From Acetobacteraceae bacterium (GTDB taxonomy: Bacteria > Pseudomonadota > Alphaproteobacteria > Acetobacterales > Acetobacteraceae): a DNA stretch of 54,076 nt. Shown here one piece after another: positions 16,973 to 25,714 of this stretch; the stretch's first letter is position 1, and every line of letters starts with the position of its first letter. The DNA lies in assembly GCA_947371015.1 (NCBI GenBank), contig CANBNK010000022.1, positions 1-54,076 on the forward strand, written 5' to 3'. Made by a program: the position numbers and the translations under genes. Below the pieces are notes generated by a model, which was not told where the DNA came from, searched no databases, and saw nothing but the letters and a program-made list of their open reading frames with translations.

Positions 16973-17629
16973 ATGCGGCTTCTCACCCTGCTGCTGATGG
17001 CGTTCCTGCCGCTTGCCTCGGCCGGCCTGGCGCAGGGCACCAAAGCCCCGCCAGCGGCACCCCCGATGCAGCCCGGCGCGCCGCCCGTCAGCGCCCCCAC
17101 CGCCCCACCCTACCCCACCCTGGCGGCCGCCCTGCCGATGCAGGCCGCAGGCTTCACCCGCGCCGGCCTGACCGATTTCGAAAGCCGCCCGGGTGGCCAA
17201 GGCCTCGGCGCCGCCGCCGAATATCGCCCGAGCGAAGGGGGCAGCGGCGTCGCCACGCTGTACCAATACACCCGCGGCATCGCCGCCCTGCCGGAGGGCA
17301 CCACCTCCCACCTGGTCGAGCAGGAAATCCAGGCCGCGCTGACGGAAATCCGCTCGGTCGGTCCGCTGCGCCGCTACGGCCTGGCCAACCTGGCCGAGGC
17401 GCCCTTCATCCCGGCCCCCGACGGCCAGCCGGCGCTGCGCTGCATGGGCATGCTGCTGGTCTATGAAGGCGGCAGCCGCGCCGCCGACAGCTTCATCTGC
17501 GTCGGCGTGCTGCATGGCCGCTTCCTGAAGCTGCGGCTGACGCTGCCGACAGACCGCCAGGGCGATGGCCAGCCCCGCCTGCTGGCGCTCGGCCGTGCAG
17601 TGGTAGCGGCGCTGGTCAAAGCAGGCTGA
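16973..17629 (+). CDS. Hypothetical secreted protein
   Basis: A 218-residue protein with a signal peptide (MRLLTLLLMAFLPLASAGLAQ), a proline- and alanine-rich linker at about residues 24-55, and a compact domain starting at FTRAGLTDFESRPGGQGLG. Two cysteines near the C-terminus (CMGMLLVYEGG and FICVGVLHG) could form a disulfide in the periplasm. AAGGAAGG precedes the ATG. The 3' end overlaps the convergent gene below by 14 bp. I do not recognise the family. Confidence 0.75.
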   Translation: MRLLTLLLMAFLPLASAGLAQGTKAPPAAPPMQPGAPPVSAPTAPPYPTLAAALPMQAAGFTRAGLTDFESRPGGQGLGAAAEYRPSEGGSGVATLYQYTRGIAALPEGTTSHLVEQEIQAALTEIRSVGPLRRYGLANLAEAPFIPAPDGQPALRCMGMLLVYEGGSRAADSFICVGVLHGRFLKLRLTLPTDRQGDGQPRLLALGRAVVAALVKAG

Positions 17630-19664
17630 GCGCGGGCTCCGTGCGCGCCGGCGCGGCGGCTTCCAGCGGCCGGGCGCCGCAGGCCAGCAGGAAATCGGCG
17701 ACAGCGTCCATCTCCGCGGCCGGGCGCGTCCGGTCCTCGAACGGGCCGGGCGGGCTGCCTTCGGGCACCCAGATCACCGTCTCGTAGCGCGCCCGGGTCA
17801 GCAGCACGCGGTAGGTGTTGCGGATGAAGCGTTGTTCCTCGGCGCTGTTCACCACCTGCCAGGCATTGCCGGCGAAGCGCCGCGGCAGCCAGGCGCCGGC
17901 CTGGCGCACCTGGTCGCCACCCCAGGCCAGTCCGACCAGGTCCAACTCCAGCCCCTGGCAGGCATATTCGGTCGCCGCCACCTCCAGCGCATCGGAAGCG
18001 CGGATATCCGGCCAACGCTCCAGGAACCAATCCACCGGCTCGTCGCTGCCGATCAGCTGCGCGTCGAAGCCCTCGGCCCGCAGCCGCCGCGCGCCCGAGG
18101 AGCGCACGAACCCTGCCCGCCGCCGCCCCGCCGCCAGCGCGCGCAGCGCCGCCCGGGCCGCCTCCAGCGACCGCGTCAGCAGGAAGGGCAAGGTCGCGGT
18201 TGCCGCCAGGGCCAGGGCCTCGGCCGGCGCGTTGCGCAGCACCGCATCCACCCAGGCGGCAGCAATGTCGTCCCGCACGCTGCGCATCGGCACCGTCAGG
18301 TCCAGGTCGGCGTCCAGGGTGAGCCAAGACGGCAGTTCCATCGCCAGCCGCTGCGCCGGGTCCGCCGCGCGCAGCACGCCTGGCGCCGCCACCGCGCGCC
18401 AGCCCGGCGCGGCGGCGATCACCTGGCCCCATTCGCGAAGGCCGGCCTCCCCGGTATTGATCTCCTGCCCACCGCCGATCAGCGCCACCACGGCGGCGAA
18501 GCCCTGGTGCCGGCCCATGATATCCAGCGTATGCGCCGGCTCGCTCATGCTCAGCGTGCTGGTCCGCCGCTGCGTGTCGCGCATCGCCTGCGCTGCGTCC
18601 CAGGCGCGCTGCGCCTCGTCGAACACGATCACCCGCTCCGCCGGCGCCGTGGTGCGGCCGGCATTGTCGGCCAGGAAGCGATGCACGTTCTGCAGCGCCG
18701 CCTCGGTCTCATGCCGCGCCTGACGCAGCTTTCCCGCGCGCTTGCGCCGCTCGGGGTCGTTGCTTGGCCCCAGTTCCAGGCTGATGCCGGCCTTGTTGCA
18801 GGCCAGCGCCTCCCGCAGCACCGCCACCAGCGGCGCATTGCCGGTCAGGAAGGCGCTGCCGTCATGCCGCGCCTGGCCGAACACCACGTTCAGCCCGCAC
18901 AGCGTCTTGCCGGCGCCAGGAATGCCGGTGACGAAGATCACCACACGCTCCGCAGCCTGCCGCGCTGCGGCCAGCGCGGCGTGAATGGCGGCGGTGGTGC
19001 GGTTCAGGTTCGGCGCATCGGCCCGCGCCTCGGCGATCTCCGCCACGCTGTTGCGGGAGAACAGCGTCGCCGCCGCCTCGATGATGGTCGGCACCGGTCG
19101 ATACGGCGCCTCCAGCCAGGCCGAACCGTCCAGCGGCGTCCCCAGCGGCAAGGTCTGCACGGCACGCAGCAGCGCCGGCAGCGTCGCCGCACTCGCCTCC
19201 GCCACCTGTGGCGCCACGCCGGGCATGCCCAGCGGCATCTGGAACGGCGCCGGCCGCGCACATTCCGTCGCCACCACCACCGGGATGATCGGGTGCGCCC
19301 GGCTGCCGGCATGGAAGTCGCGCAGGTCCAGCGCGTAATCCTCCGCCTGTGCCCGGTCGGCGTTGCTGACCTGGGTGGCGCCGACCTTGAACTCCAGCAC
19401 CAGGATCGCCCGGTCAGTCAGCAGCACCACGTCGATGCGCTTTTCCAGCCGCAGCAGGTCGAACTCGAAGGCCAGCGTCCAGGCCTCGCCACGGCAGTCT
19501 CGCACCAGCGCGCGCAGTAAGGCCGCCTCGCGCCGCCAGGCGGTCAACTGCGTCGGCTCACCCGAAAGCCGCCGCGCCATCTGGCTCGCCGCCAGCGCGC
19601 CGGCCACAGCCTCATCGGCCAGGCCCAGCAACTCGGCCCCAGTACACACGAACCAGGCTCTCAC
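17616..19664 (-). CDS. PD-(D/E)XK-like nuclease plus DUF2075 ATPase fusion
   Basis: A 682-residue two-part protein. Residues 1-100 contain a PD-(D/E)XK-like core: Asp78 in KRIDVVLL, then Glu91 and Lys93 in LVLEFKVG. Residues 240-680 look like a DUF2075 superfamily 1-type ATPase/helicase core: P-loop GIPGAGKT at 247-254, Walker B VIVFDEAQRAWD near 346-355, and a late TYRVLLTRARYETVIWVP segment like the final helicase motif. The start is taken as GTG 19664, overlapping the upstream stop by four bases (GTGA). Proteins of this plan are often unlinked and poorly characterised; a nucleic-acid processing or anti-phage role is an inference only. Confidence 0.82.
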   Translation of the reverse strand: MRAWFVCTGAELLGLADEAVAGALAASQMARRLSGEPTQLTAWRREAALLRALVRDCRGEAWTLAFEFDLLRLEKRIDVVLLTDRAILVLEFKVGATQVSNADRAQAEDYALDLRDFHAGSRAHPIIPVVVATECARPAPFQMPLGMPGVAPQVAEASAATLPALLRAVQTLPLGTPLDGSAWLEAPYRPVPTIIEAAATLFSRNSVAEIAEARADAPNLNRTTAAIHAALAAARQAAERVVIFVTGIPGAGKTLCGLNVVFGQARHDGSAFLTGNAPLVAVLREALACNKAGISLELGPSNDPERRKRAGKLRQARHETEAALQNVHRFLADNAGRTTAPAERVIVFDEAQRAWDAAQAMRDTQRRTSTLSMSEPAHTLDIMGRHQGFAAVVALIGGGQEINTGEAGLREWGQVIAAAPGWRAVAAPGVLRAADPAQRLAMELPSWLTLDADLDLTVPMRSVRDDIAAAWVDAVLRNAPAEALALAATATLPFLLTRSLEAARAALRALAAGRRRAGFVRSSGARRLRAEGFDAQLIGSDEPVDWFLERWPDIRASDALEVAATEYACQGLELDLVGLAWGGDQVRQAGAWLPRRFAGNAWQVVNSAEEQRFIRNTYRVLLTRARYETVIWVPEGSPPGPFEDRTRPAAEMDAVADFLLACGARPLEAAAPARTEPALSLL

Positions 19665-20542
19665 CCCGCATCCCCCCGCCGCCCCGGCCAGGTCGCCAGC
19701 AGCAGGCTGCCCAGCATGAGCGCGAATCCAACCGCGTGCAAAACGGAAAACCGTTCCCCCAGCACGAACACCGCCACCACGGCCGCACTCGCCGGCAGAA
19801 AGGCAGTGAACACGCCCGCCAGCCCCGCCTTCACCCGCCGCAGCCCGGCGTACCACAGCAGCAGGCACAGCACGCTGGCGGTCAGGCTATGGAACACCAA
19901 CAGCCCCGCCAGTGCAGGCTCCGCCAACGCCACCACCGCCCCCACGCCCGGCAGCGCGAAGGGCAGCAGCACCAACGCGGAAAACGCCTGCATCCAAAGG
20001 CTGGCGGTCACCACCGGCACCTGGCCCGCAAGCCGCTTGGCCAGCAGCACATAGACCGCCTCGCCGCACAGCCCGCCGAACACCAGCGCATTGCCGAGCG
20101 CGGAACCGCCTGCGCCGCCGCCAACCCGCGCCAGGGTCAGCCCCGCCATGCCGCAACTGGCCAGCGCCACCGCCGCCCATAGCCGCGGCGCCAGCCTCTC
20201 GCGCAGCCACAGCGCACTGCCCAGCGCCACCACCGCCGGCAGCGTCGCCAGCACCAGGCCGGCTTCCAGCGCGCTGGTGTGGCGCAGCCCCGCCAGCAGC
20301 CCGGCATTGTACAGCGCGGTGCCGAATACCGCCTGCCAGGCCAGGTTCCGCAGCGCCGCCGGCGCCACCCGCACCCGCCCTTCCATGGCCCGGGCCAGCG
20401 GCCACAGCACCAGGCAGGCCAGGGCGCAGCGCAAGCAGGCAATCAGCGGTATCGGCAATACCTCGGCCAGCAGCTTGGCCACCGCGACATTGGCGCCGAC
20501 CAGCGCCATGGCCGTGGCCAGTTGCAGATAGGCCAGCCGCAC
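19661..20542 (-). CDS. EamA/DMT-family transporter
   Basis: A 293-residue drug/metabolite exporter with ten predicted helices in two EamA repeats (about residues 5-135 and 148-285). The second repeat ends with the common FTAFLPASAAVVAVFVLGE segment. The start is a GTG at 20542, six bases after the upstream stop. Members export amino acids or metabolites; the substrate is not visible. Its stop overlaps the nuclease-ATPase start. Confidence 0.87.
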   Translation of the reverse strand: MRLAYLQLATAMALVGANVAVAKLLAEVLPIPLIACLRCALACLVLWPLARAMEGRVRVAPAALRNLAWQAVFGTALYNAGLLAGLRHTSALEAGLVLATLPAVVALGSALWLRERLAPRLWAAVALASCGMAGLTLARVGGGAGGSALGNALVFGGLCGEAVYVLLAKRLAGQVPVVTASLWMQAFSALVLLPFALPGVGAVVALAEPALAGLLVFHSLTASVLCLLLWYAGLRRVKAGLAGVFTAFLPASAAVVAVFVLGERFSVLHAVGFALMLGSLLLATWPGRRGDAG

Positions 20543-20547
20543 GCCGA

Positions 20548-21714
20548 CTACTCGGCCTCGCCGGCTTTCCGGAACGGCGACAGCGTCGCCAGCGCTTCCA
20601 TCTCCGCCAGCATCGCCGGGCGTTCCTGCTTCAGGAAGTCGCCCACCGCCCGCCGCAGGCCCGGGTGCTCGATATGATGCACGCTGTAGGTGGCTTTAGG
20701 CAGGTACCCGCGCTGGATCTTGTGCTCGCCCTGGGCGCCGGCCTCGACCCGCGGCAGCTTGTTCTCAATGGCGAAGTCGATGGCCCGGTAATAGCACAGC
20801 TCGAAATGCAGGAAGGGCGCGTGCACCACGGCGCCCCAGTTGCGGCCGTACAGCGCCTCGGTCCCCAGCAGGTTCAGCGCGCCGGCCACCGGCGTGCCGT
20901 CCTGTTCCGCCACCATCAGTACCACGCGGTCACCCAGGCGCTCCCCCAGCATCGGCCAGAAGCGCGGGGTCAGGTAGGCGCTGCGGCCCCACTTCTTGTC
21001 CGTGGTGGCCCGGTAGAAGGAATGGAACGCCGCCCAGTGCTTGCCGGTGATCTCATGGCCCCGCAGCGTCTTCAGCACATAGCCGCTGGCCGCCGCGTCG
21101 CGCCTTTCGCGCTTGATCGCCTTGCGCTTGCGGCTGTTCAGCGCACCAAGAAAGTCGTCGAAGCTGGCATAGCCCGGGTTCTCCCAATGGAACTGCGTGC
21201 CCAGCCGTTGCAGCCAGCCGGCCTGGCCCAGCGCCTCGTACTCGTCTTCCTGGCAGAAGGTGATGTGGGTGGAAGACATTCCCGCTTGTCCACACGCCTG
21301 CCGCAGCCCCTGGGCCAGCGCCGTCACCGGCACGCCGCTGCCAGGCCGCACCAACAGCCGCGGCCCCGGCACCGGGCTGAACGGCACGCAGACCTGCAGC
21401 TTCGGATAATAGCTGCCGCCCGCCCGCTCGAAGGCATCGGCCCAGCCAAAATCAAAAACGTATTCGCCCTGGGAATGGCCCTTGGCATAGGCCGGCGCGC
21501 AGGCCAGCACGGTGCCGGCGGCATCCTTCAGCACCGCATGCTGCGGCAGCCAGCCGGTGCGCGCGGTGGCGCTGCCGCTATCCTCCAGCGCCGCCAGGAA
21601 GGCATGGCTGACGAAGGGGTTATCCGGCCCGGCGCAGGCATCCCAGTCGGCCGCCGCAATCTCGGCGATGGTCCGGTGAAGCGAGAGCGAGAGTTCGGGC
21701 GCGCTGTCGGGCAT
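20548..21714 (-). CDS. FemAB/GNAT-like N-acyltransferase family protein (DUF482 type)
   Basis: A 388-residue protein of the family often annotated as peptidoglycan biosynthesis protein or GNAT acetyltransferase (PF04339). Recognisable stretches are NPFVSHAFLAALEDSGS near residue 32, NSRKRKAIKRERRDA near 192, and in the C-terminal half the acyltransferase-like FELCYYRAIDFAIENKLPRVEAGAQGEHK. It is cytoplasmic, with no signal peptide. Biochemical function of the family is not well established. It starts a three-gene minus-strand run with the EamA and nuclease-ATPase genes. Confidence 0.82.
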   Translation of the reverse strand: MPDSAPELSLSLHRTIAEIAAADWDACAGPDNPFVSHAFLAALEDSGSATARTGWLPQHAVLKDAAGTVLACAPAYAKGHSQGEYVFDFGWADAFERAGGSYYPKLQVCVPFSPVPGPRLLVRPGSGVPVTALAQGLRQACGQAGMSSTHITFCQEDEYEALGQAGWLQRLGTQFHWENPGYASFDDFLGALNSRKRKAIKRERRDAAASGYVLKTLRGHEITGKHWAAFHSFYRATTDKKWGRSAYLTPRFWPMLGERLGDRVVLMVAEQDGTPVAGALNLLGTEALYGRNWGAVVHAPFLHFELCYYRAIDFAIENKLPRVEAGAQGEHKIQRGYLPKATYSVHHIEHPGLRRAVGDFLKQERPAMLAEMEALATLSPFRKAGEAE

Positions 21715-22186
21715 GGGGCGTAGTTTGGCCCGGATGCGCCGGATGCAACAGCGTGCTCTTGCGGGGCTGGCTTTCAGATGTAGTTCTTGATATGTTCCAA
21801 AACACGGCTTGCCCCGACGAGCCGTTGCTCATTGAACCGCCCCATCCGACCCGCCATCCAGCGACATGAGCTGTCGCTGGATCGCCTGAGCCAACCGCGA
21901 CGCGAGAACGCCGTTTGTCCGAAACCGGCAAGCCCTTGCCAACCCGGCCCCGAAAGGCCGGCCGGCGGTCCGCCGGGTCTCCCGCCCGCCCCCAATGACG
22001 TGGCATTTGTCCGTAATCGGCAGGGCTTCGGTTTTAGCCGCGCCCCATCGAGGTCGGCTTTGGCCGCCAGTCGCGCAAAGCGGCGCTGGCTTGCCCCGAC
22101 GACCCCGCAGGCATGCGGCTGCCCAAGCCAGGCATTTGTCCGAACCAGGCATTCCCTGGGTTTCAGCCCCCTTTCGGGGGCAGGCC
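21715..22186. other. 472-bp intergenic mosaic of hairpins and degenerate direct repeats
   Basis: No credible gene: the frames crossing it translate repeats. It contains a perfect 11-bp inverted repeat (21856-21866 / 21872-21882), a CCGGCC/GGCCGG hairpin (21944-21961), the terminator-like hairpin at 22166-22181, and three spaced copies of a TTTGTCCGNA-type motif (about 21914, 22006 and 22135). A CTTGCCCCGACGA string occurs twice (about 21808 and 22090). It is not the TCA-bulge family. Confidence 0.6.
22166..22181 (-). terminator. Hairpin just after the RidA stop
   Basis: GCCCCC and GGGGGC with a 4-nt loop (GAAA on the coding strand) lie five bases beyond the stop codon of the RidA gene. No T-run follows, so it may stop transcription weakly or stabilise the 3' end. 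Confidence 0.45.
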
Positions 22187-22705
22187 TCACCCCAGCTCGA
22201 ACATGCCTTCCACCTCGACCGGCGCATCCGCCGGCAGGCTCGGCACCCCGATGGTGGTGCGCGCGTGGCGCCCGGCCTCGCCGAACACCTCCACCGCCAG
22301 GTCGCTCGCGCCATTCATCACCAGCGCATGCTGGGTGAAATCCGGCCCGCAGGCGATGAAGCCGCCCAGCCGCACCACCCGCTTCACCTTGTCCAGGTCG
22401 CCACCGGCGGCCGCCTTCAGCTGCGCCAGCAGGTTCAGAAAGCAGATCCGCGCCGCCTGCTGCCCCTGCTCGATGGAAATCGCCCGGCCATGCTTGCTGT
22501 CGATCGGGGTGCCCAGCTTGCCGATGAAGGCCAGCTTGCCATCCACAAGCGGAATCTGGCCGGAAACCACCACCAGTGCCCCGCGCCGGCCAAGATCGGC
22601 CGCGGTTTCCACCACGTTGAAGCCGACATAGCTGGCAATCGGCGCCGGCGGTGGCGGCAACGCAATGCCCATCGCCGCCAGCTTCGCCTCGATCCGTCCT
22701 GCCAT
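22187..22705 (-). CDS. RidA family protein
   Basis: A 172-residue member of the RidA/YjgF/UK114 family. Typical members deaminate reactive enamine/imine intermediates formed by PLP enzymes. The start ATG 22705 gives MAGRIEAKLAAMGIALP, followed by the family fold: FNVVETAADL, LVVVSGQIPLVDGKLAFIGKLG, and ARTTIGVPSLPADAPVEVEG near the end, where the conserved Arg of canonical RidA sits in HARTTIG. The form with an N-terminal helix and about 150-170 residues is a known variant subgroup, so imine deaminase activity is likely but not certain. Confidence 0.88.
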   Translation of the reverse strand: MAGRIEAKLAAMGIALPPPPAPIASYVGFNVVETAADLGRRGALVVVSGQIPLVDGKLAFIGKLGTPIDSKHGRAISIEQGQQAARICFLNLLAQLKAAAGGDLDKVKRVVRLGGFIACGPDFTQHALVMNGASDLAVEVFGEAGRHARTTIGVPSLPADAPVEVEGMFELG

Positions 22706-22770
22706 GCTGCTCTCCTCAGGCCTTCGATTGCGCCGGCCGGCACACCCCGCCGCGGCCGGGCTTTCTAGCG

Positions 22771-22811
22771 CCTGATCCGTGCAGGCGTCATCGCCGAAGC
22801 GTGAATCTGCA
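22771..22811. repeat. Palindromic TCA-bulge repeat, single degenerate unit
   Basis: On the minus strand it reads AGAT, TCA, then middle stem positions CGCT/ACGG (decayed), apical stem GGCG/CGCC around ATGA, and ATCAG. On the plus strand it is preceded by CTAG, the same context seen next to stop codons elsewhere, but here its orientation is opposite to both flanking genes. Confidence 0.6.
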
Positions 22812-22904
22812 CCGCAAACACCGGAAGCACGGCCCACCAGCGCCAAGCCGCGAGCGCAGTCGTCCGTACAAGCGATACCGCCCCCCCCGCCCAACGCGCA
22901 GGCC

Positions 22905-24440
22905 TCAGGCCACCACGCGCAAGCTGCGCCGCCGGCCCCGCGGGCTCGCGCTCGGCGATTCCGGCAGGTCCAGCGGCAGCAGCGGCCCCAGCTGCGCCGC
23001 GCTGCCGAGCGTATCCGCGGCGCAATCCGCCTCGGAGGGCTCCGGCAGGTCACGCCGGCCGAGGTAGTCCAGCGCCAGGCGCCGGAACGCCCAGTCCAAC
23101 ACGCTGGTCGCCCGGGTGATCGCCGGATCGCCCTCAACCACGCCGGCCGGCCCGAACCGGGTATAGGCGAAGGCCTCGACATAATCGGCCAGCGGCACGC
23201 CGCGCCCCAGGCCGAGTGACACCGCCTGGGCAAAGCCATCCATCAGGCTGCGATACGCCGCGCCTTCCTTGGACAGGGTGAAGGCCACCTCCAGCAGGCG
23301 GCCCTCGGCATCCTCGGCGCTGCGCAGCGCCACCCGATGCCCGCCCACGGTGACGTGGATGGTCGTGCCATTGTGCCGGCGCGGCTGCGCCACCTTGGCC
23401 ACCGGCCTGGCCGGCGCCGGCAGCGCCACCGGGCCCGGCGGCGCCGCATGCAGGAAGGGCGCGACCGCATCGCGCATTGCCTGCCGCGCCACGTCGCCCA
23501 CCGGCGCCAGCAGCGCCGCCGCCCGATGCGGGTAGGCCCGCTGCGCGACCATCGCCGCCCGCGTCGGCAGTTCCACCGCGCCACCATTGGGCGCCAGGGC
23601 CAGCCGGGTGGCGCCCGGCATCGGCGCCAGGCCGCCCACTTCGGCACCCAGCAGGGCCTCGGCCGCATCCGGCAGCGCCAGCGCCACCAGCCCGGCATGG
23701 CGCAGCCCCGGAGCGCCCGCCGCCGCATCCAGCGCCGCCCGCGCCGCCGCCGCCAACCCTGGCAGCACGGTCTCACCGGGAGGCGCCGGCCACAGCAGCG
23801 CCACCGGCTCCCGCGCGCCCAGCTTTTCCGCGAGTTGGCCAGAGCAGGCCTCCGCCGCGCCGCGCGTCAGCGCCGCGATGCCGGCCGCGACCGCCCGCGC
23901 CTCGGCGCTGTCATATTCCAGGCCCAGCGCCGCCAGCAGACCCGCGAGATCAGCGAAGCCCAGCCGTAGGCGGGACGCCTTGGCATTGGTGAGGCAGTCC
24001 AGCGCCAACACGCCCAAGGCGCAGGCCTCAGCATAGCCTTCCAGGTCGAAGCCACCTTCGGGCTCCAGGAAGGCCGGCAGGTTCAGCACGAAGCGCGGCT
24101 CCGGCCGGGCGGCGCCGGACCAGACCTCGGCGCCCGGGGCACCGCGCCGGGCCAGCAGCAGGGCGCGCAGCCCCTCGGCCAGGTGCAGTGCGCCGGCATC
24201 GTCGAGCAGCCCGGCCTTGCGGCCCCGGCTCAGCGCCCGGCCGATCCAGCTTTCCGCCGCGCGAGCCAGGGTGGCGGGGCCTTCGCCCGGGGCCAGGGCG
24301 GCCAGCGCCTCGGCCGCCAGGGCGCAGTCCTCCCAGGCGACGGGCAGGGCCACGGCCCGCGGGGCGGCATCCGGGTCCGCCGCCGCCCTGCTGCGCCGCA
24401 GCGCAACGCCATCCCAGAGAGTACCTTTGATACGTGCCAT
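22905..24440 (-). CDS. TSCPD-domain protein, degenerate NrdJ-like
   Basis: A 511-residue protein that resembles the second half of the B12-dependent ribonucleotide reductase NrdJ. The C-terminal TSCPD domain (about residues 370-475) is clear: LLEVAFTLSKEGAAYRSLMDGFAQAVSLGL and VEAFAYTRFGPAGVVEGDPAI. Upstream, RLRLGFADLAGLLAALGLEYDS matches the NrdJ barrel segment that normally reads like LGLGYANLGGLLM. The usual radical-site and substrate-binding residues of the core are missing or diluted in alanine-rich sequence, so reductase activity is unlikely. A regulatory or structural role is possible but not shown. It is transcribed divergently from the complex I gene. Confidence 0.82.
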   Translation of the reverse strand: MARIKGTLWDGVALRRSRAAADPDAAPRAVALPVAWEDCALAAEALAALAPGEGPATLARAAESWIGRALSRGRKAGLLDDAGALHLAEGLRALLLARRGAPGAEVWSGAARPEPRFVLNLPAFLEPEGGFDLEGYAEACALGVLALDCLTNAKASRLRLGFADLAGLLAALGLEYDSAEARAVAAGIAALTRGAAEACSGQLAEKLGAREPVALLWPAPPGETVLPGLAAAARAALDAAAGAPGLRHAGLVALALPDAAEALLGAEVGGLAPMPGATRLALAPNGGAVELPTRAAMVAQRAYPHRAAALLAPVGDVARQAMRDAVAPFLHAAPPGPVALPAPARPVAKVAQPRRHNGTTIHVTVGGHRVALRSAEDAEGRLLEVAFTLSKEGAAYRSLMDGFAQAVSLGLGRGVPLADYVEAFAYTRFGPAGVVEGDPAITRATSVLDWAFRRLALDYLGRRDLPEPSEADCAADTLGSAAQLGPLLPLDLPESPSASPRGRRRSLRVVA

Positions 24441-24597
24441 GGCCCGAGATTACGGAGGCCGGGACGACTCAGGAAGCCGTATTTAGTGGTTCGGGCCGGT
24501 TGCGGACGCAATATCCTGTGGACAACGCCGGCTTTGCACCTGAACGGCCGCTGTGCGATTGTCCCCCTGAAATCGCGCCGCTTCCGCTGAGGCCCTC

Positions 24598-24960
24598 ATG
24601 TCCTTCCTGTTCCGCGTCTTCGCGCCCTTCATGGGCCACAAGGTCGGCACCGACCGCTTCGGCAACATCTACTATGAGAGCCGTGGCGACATGCCCGGCG
24701 GCTATGGCCGCAAGCGGCGATACGCCGTCTATGCCAAGGGCGGCAGCGAGAGCACCGTGGTGCCGCCGGAATGGCATGGCTGGCTGCACCACACCACGGA
24801 GGCACCGCTGCCCGAGACGCAGCTGTACCCCTGGCAGGCGCAGCATCGGCCGAACCCCACCGGGACCGCGCTGGCCTATGCGCCGCCCGGCCATGACAGC
24901 AAGGGTGGCAAGCGCGCCACCAGCACGGCCGACTACGAAGCCTGGACCCCGGGGGCCTGA
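24598..24960 (+). CDS. NADH:ubiquinone oxidoreductase accessory subunit, NDUFA12 family
   Basis: A 120-residue protein of the NDUFA12/B17.2 family, an accessory subunit of respiratory complex I shared by mitochondria and alphaproteobacteria. Recognisable are HKVGTDRFGNIYYESR near residue 14, RRYAVYAKGG and the core PPEWHGWLHHTTE near residue 56. It has no signal peptide and is expected on the matrix-side (cytoplasmic) arm of complex I. Two bases separate it from mlaD; this gene order is common in alphaproteobacteria. Confidence 0.93.
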   Translation: MSFLFRVFAPFMGHKVGTDRFGNIYYESRGDMPGGYGRKRRYAVYAKGGSESTVVPPEWHGWLHHTTEAPLPETQLYPWQAQHRPNPTGTALAYAPPGHDSKGGKRATSTADYEAWTPGA

Positions 24961-24962
24961 CC

Positions 24963-25499
24963 ATGGCGCAGCGTAGCATCGCGGAAATGGCGACCGGCGC
25001 CGTGGTGCTGGGCATCGCCGGGGTGTTCCTGGGCTATGCCATGCTGCACAGCGGCCGGGCCGGTGGCGCGACCGATGGGCTGGCGCTGACCGCCAGGTTC
25101 GACAAGATCGACGGCCTGAACAACGGCGCCGATGTGCGGATCGCCGGCGTCAAGGTCGGCAGCGTCATCAGCCAGCGGATCGACCCGACCAGCTTCGCCG
25201 CCGAGATCACCCTGAACGTGGACCGCACGCTGAAGCTGCCGACGGATACCTCGGCTGAGATCACTTCCGAAGGCCTGCTGGGCGGCAAGTACGTGTCGCT
25301 GGTGCCGGGCGGGGCGGACCGCATCCTGGCCAATGGCGCGCGGATCACGGAAACGCAGGGCAGCGTCTCGCTTGAATCGCTGCTGGGACGCTTCATCTTC
25401 TCGGTGACGCAGATGAACAGCAGCCAGGCTCCCAATACCGTTGGCAACGCCCCGGCCCCCCCCGCCACCCCGGCCCAGCCGGGGGCGGCCGCCAGATGA
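24963..25499 (+). CDS. mlaD: Phospholipid transport system MCE-domain protein
   Basis: A 178-residue MlaD-type protein: an N-terminal membrane anchor at about residues 9-27, then one MCE domain (residues 38-115) with LTARFDKIDGLNNGADVRIAGVKVG and the ITSEGLLGGKYVSLVPGG segment, then a proline/alanine-rich tail. MlaD hexamers in the inner membrane carry phospholipids between membranes with MlaE, MlaF and MlaB, which are not in this window. The stop overlaps the next start (ATGA). Confidence 0.92.
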   Translation: MAQRSIAEMATGAVVLGIAGVFLGYAMLHSGRAGGATDGLALTARFDKIDGLNNGADVRIAGVKVGSVISQRIDPTSFAAEITLNVDRTLKLPTDTSAEITSEGLLGGKYVSLVPGGADRILANGARITETQGSVSLESLLGRFIFSVTQMNSSQAPNTVGNAPAPPATPAQPGAAAR

Positions 25500-25714
25500 G
25501 CGCAGCGCCCCCCGCCAGCTGGCCGGGGCGCGACGGCCAGCCGATCTCCTGCCGGGAGACGCTGAAGATGCTGGCCGAGAACCATGCCGAGGCCGCCCAG
25601 GTCCTGCGCGATACTTTCGAGGACGCCGTGCTGATGGGCGTGGATGAGGCCGCGATGCGGCGCCTGCTGGCCGAGCTGGTCGAGAGCCTGGCAACCCCGC
25701 GGGTGAAGGCATGA
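25496..25714 (+). CDS. Small conserved-looking hypothetical protein (72 aa)
   Basis: A 72-residue, mainly helical, acidic protein with PGRDGQPISCRETLKMLAENHAEAAQVLRD near the start. No signal peptide or membrane segment. It overlaps mlaD and the DUF2155 gene by four bases each (ATGA at both ends), so it is translated as part of the operon and is very probably real. I do not recognise a family. Confidence 0.7.
   Translation: MSAAPPASWPGRDGQPISCRETLKMLAENHAEAAQVLRDTFEDAVLMGVDEAAMRRLLAELVESLATPRVKA

Noticed and set aside
21774-22190. A 138-codon minus-strand protein gene in the intergenic mosaic
   Set aside because: It translates hairpins and degenerate direct repeats, lacks a credible ribosome binding site, and has no recognisable domain.
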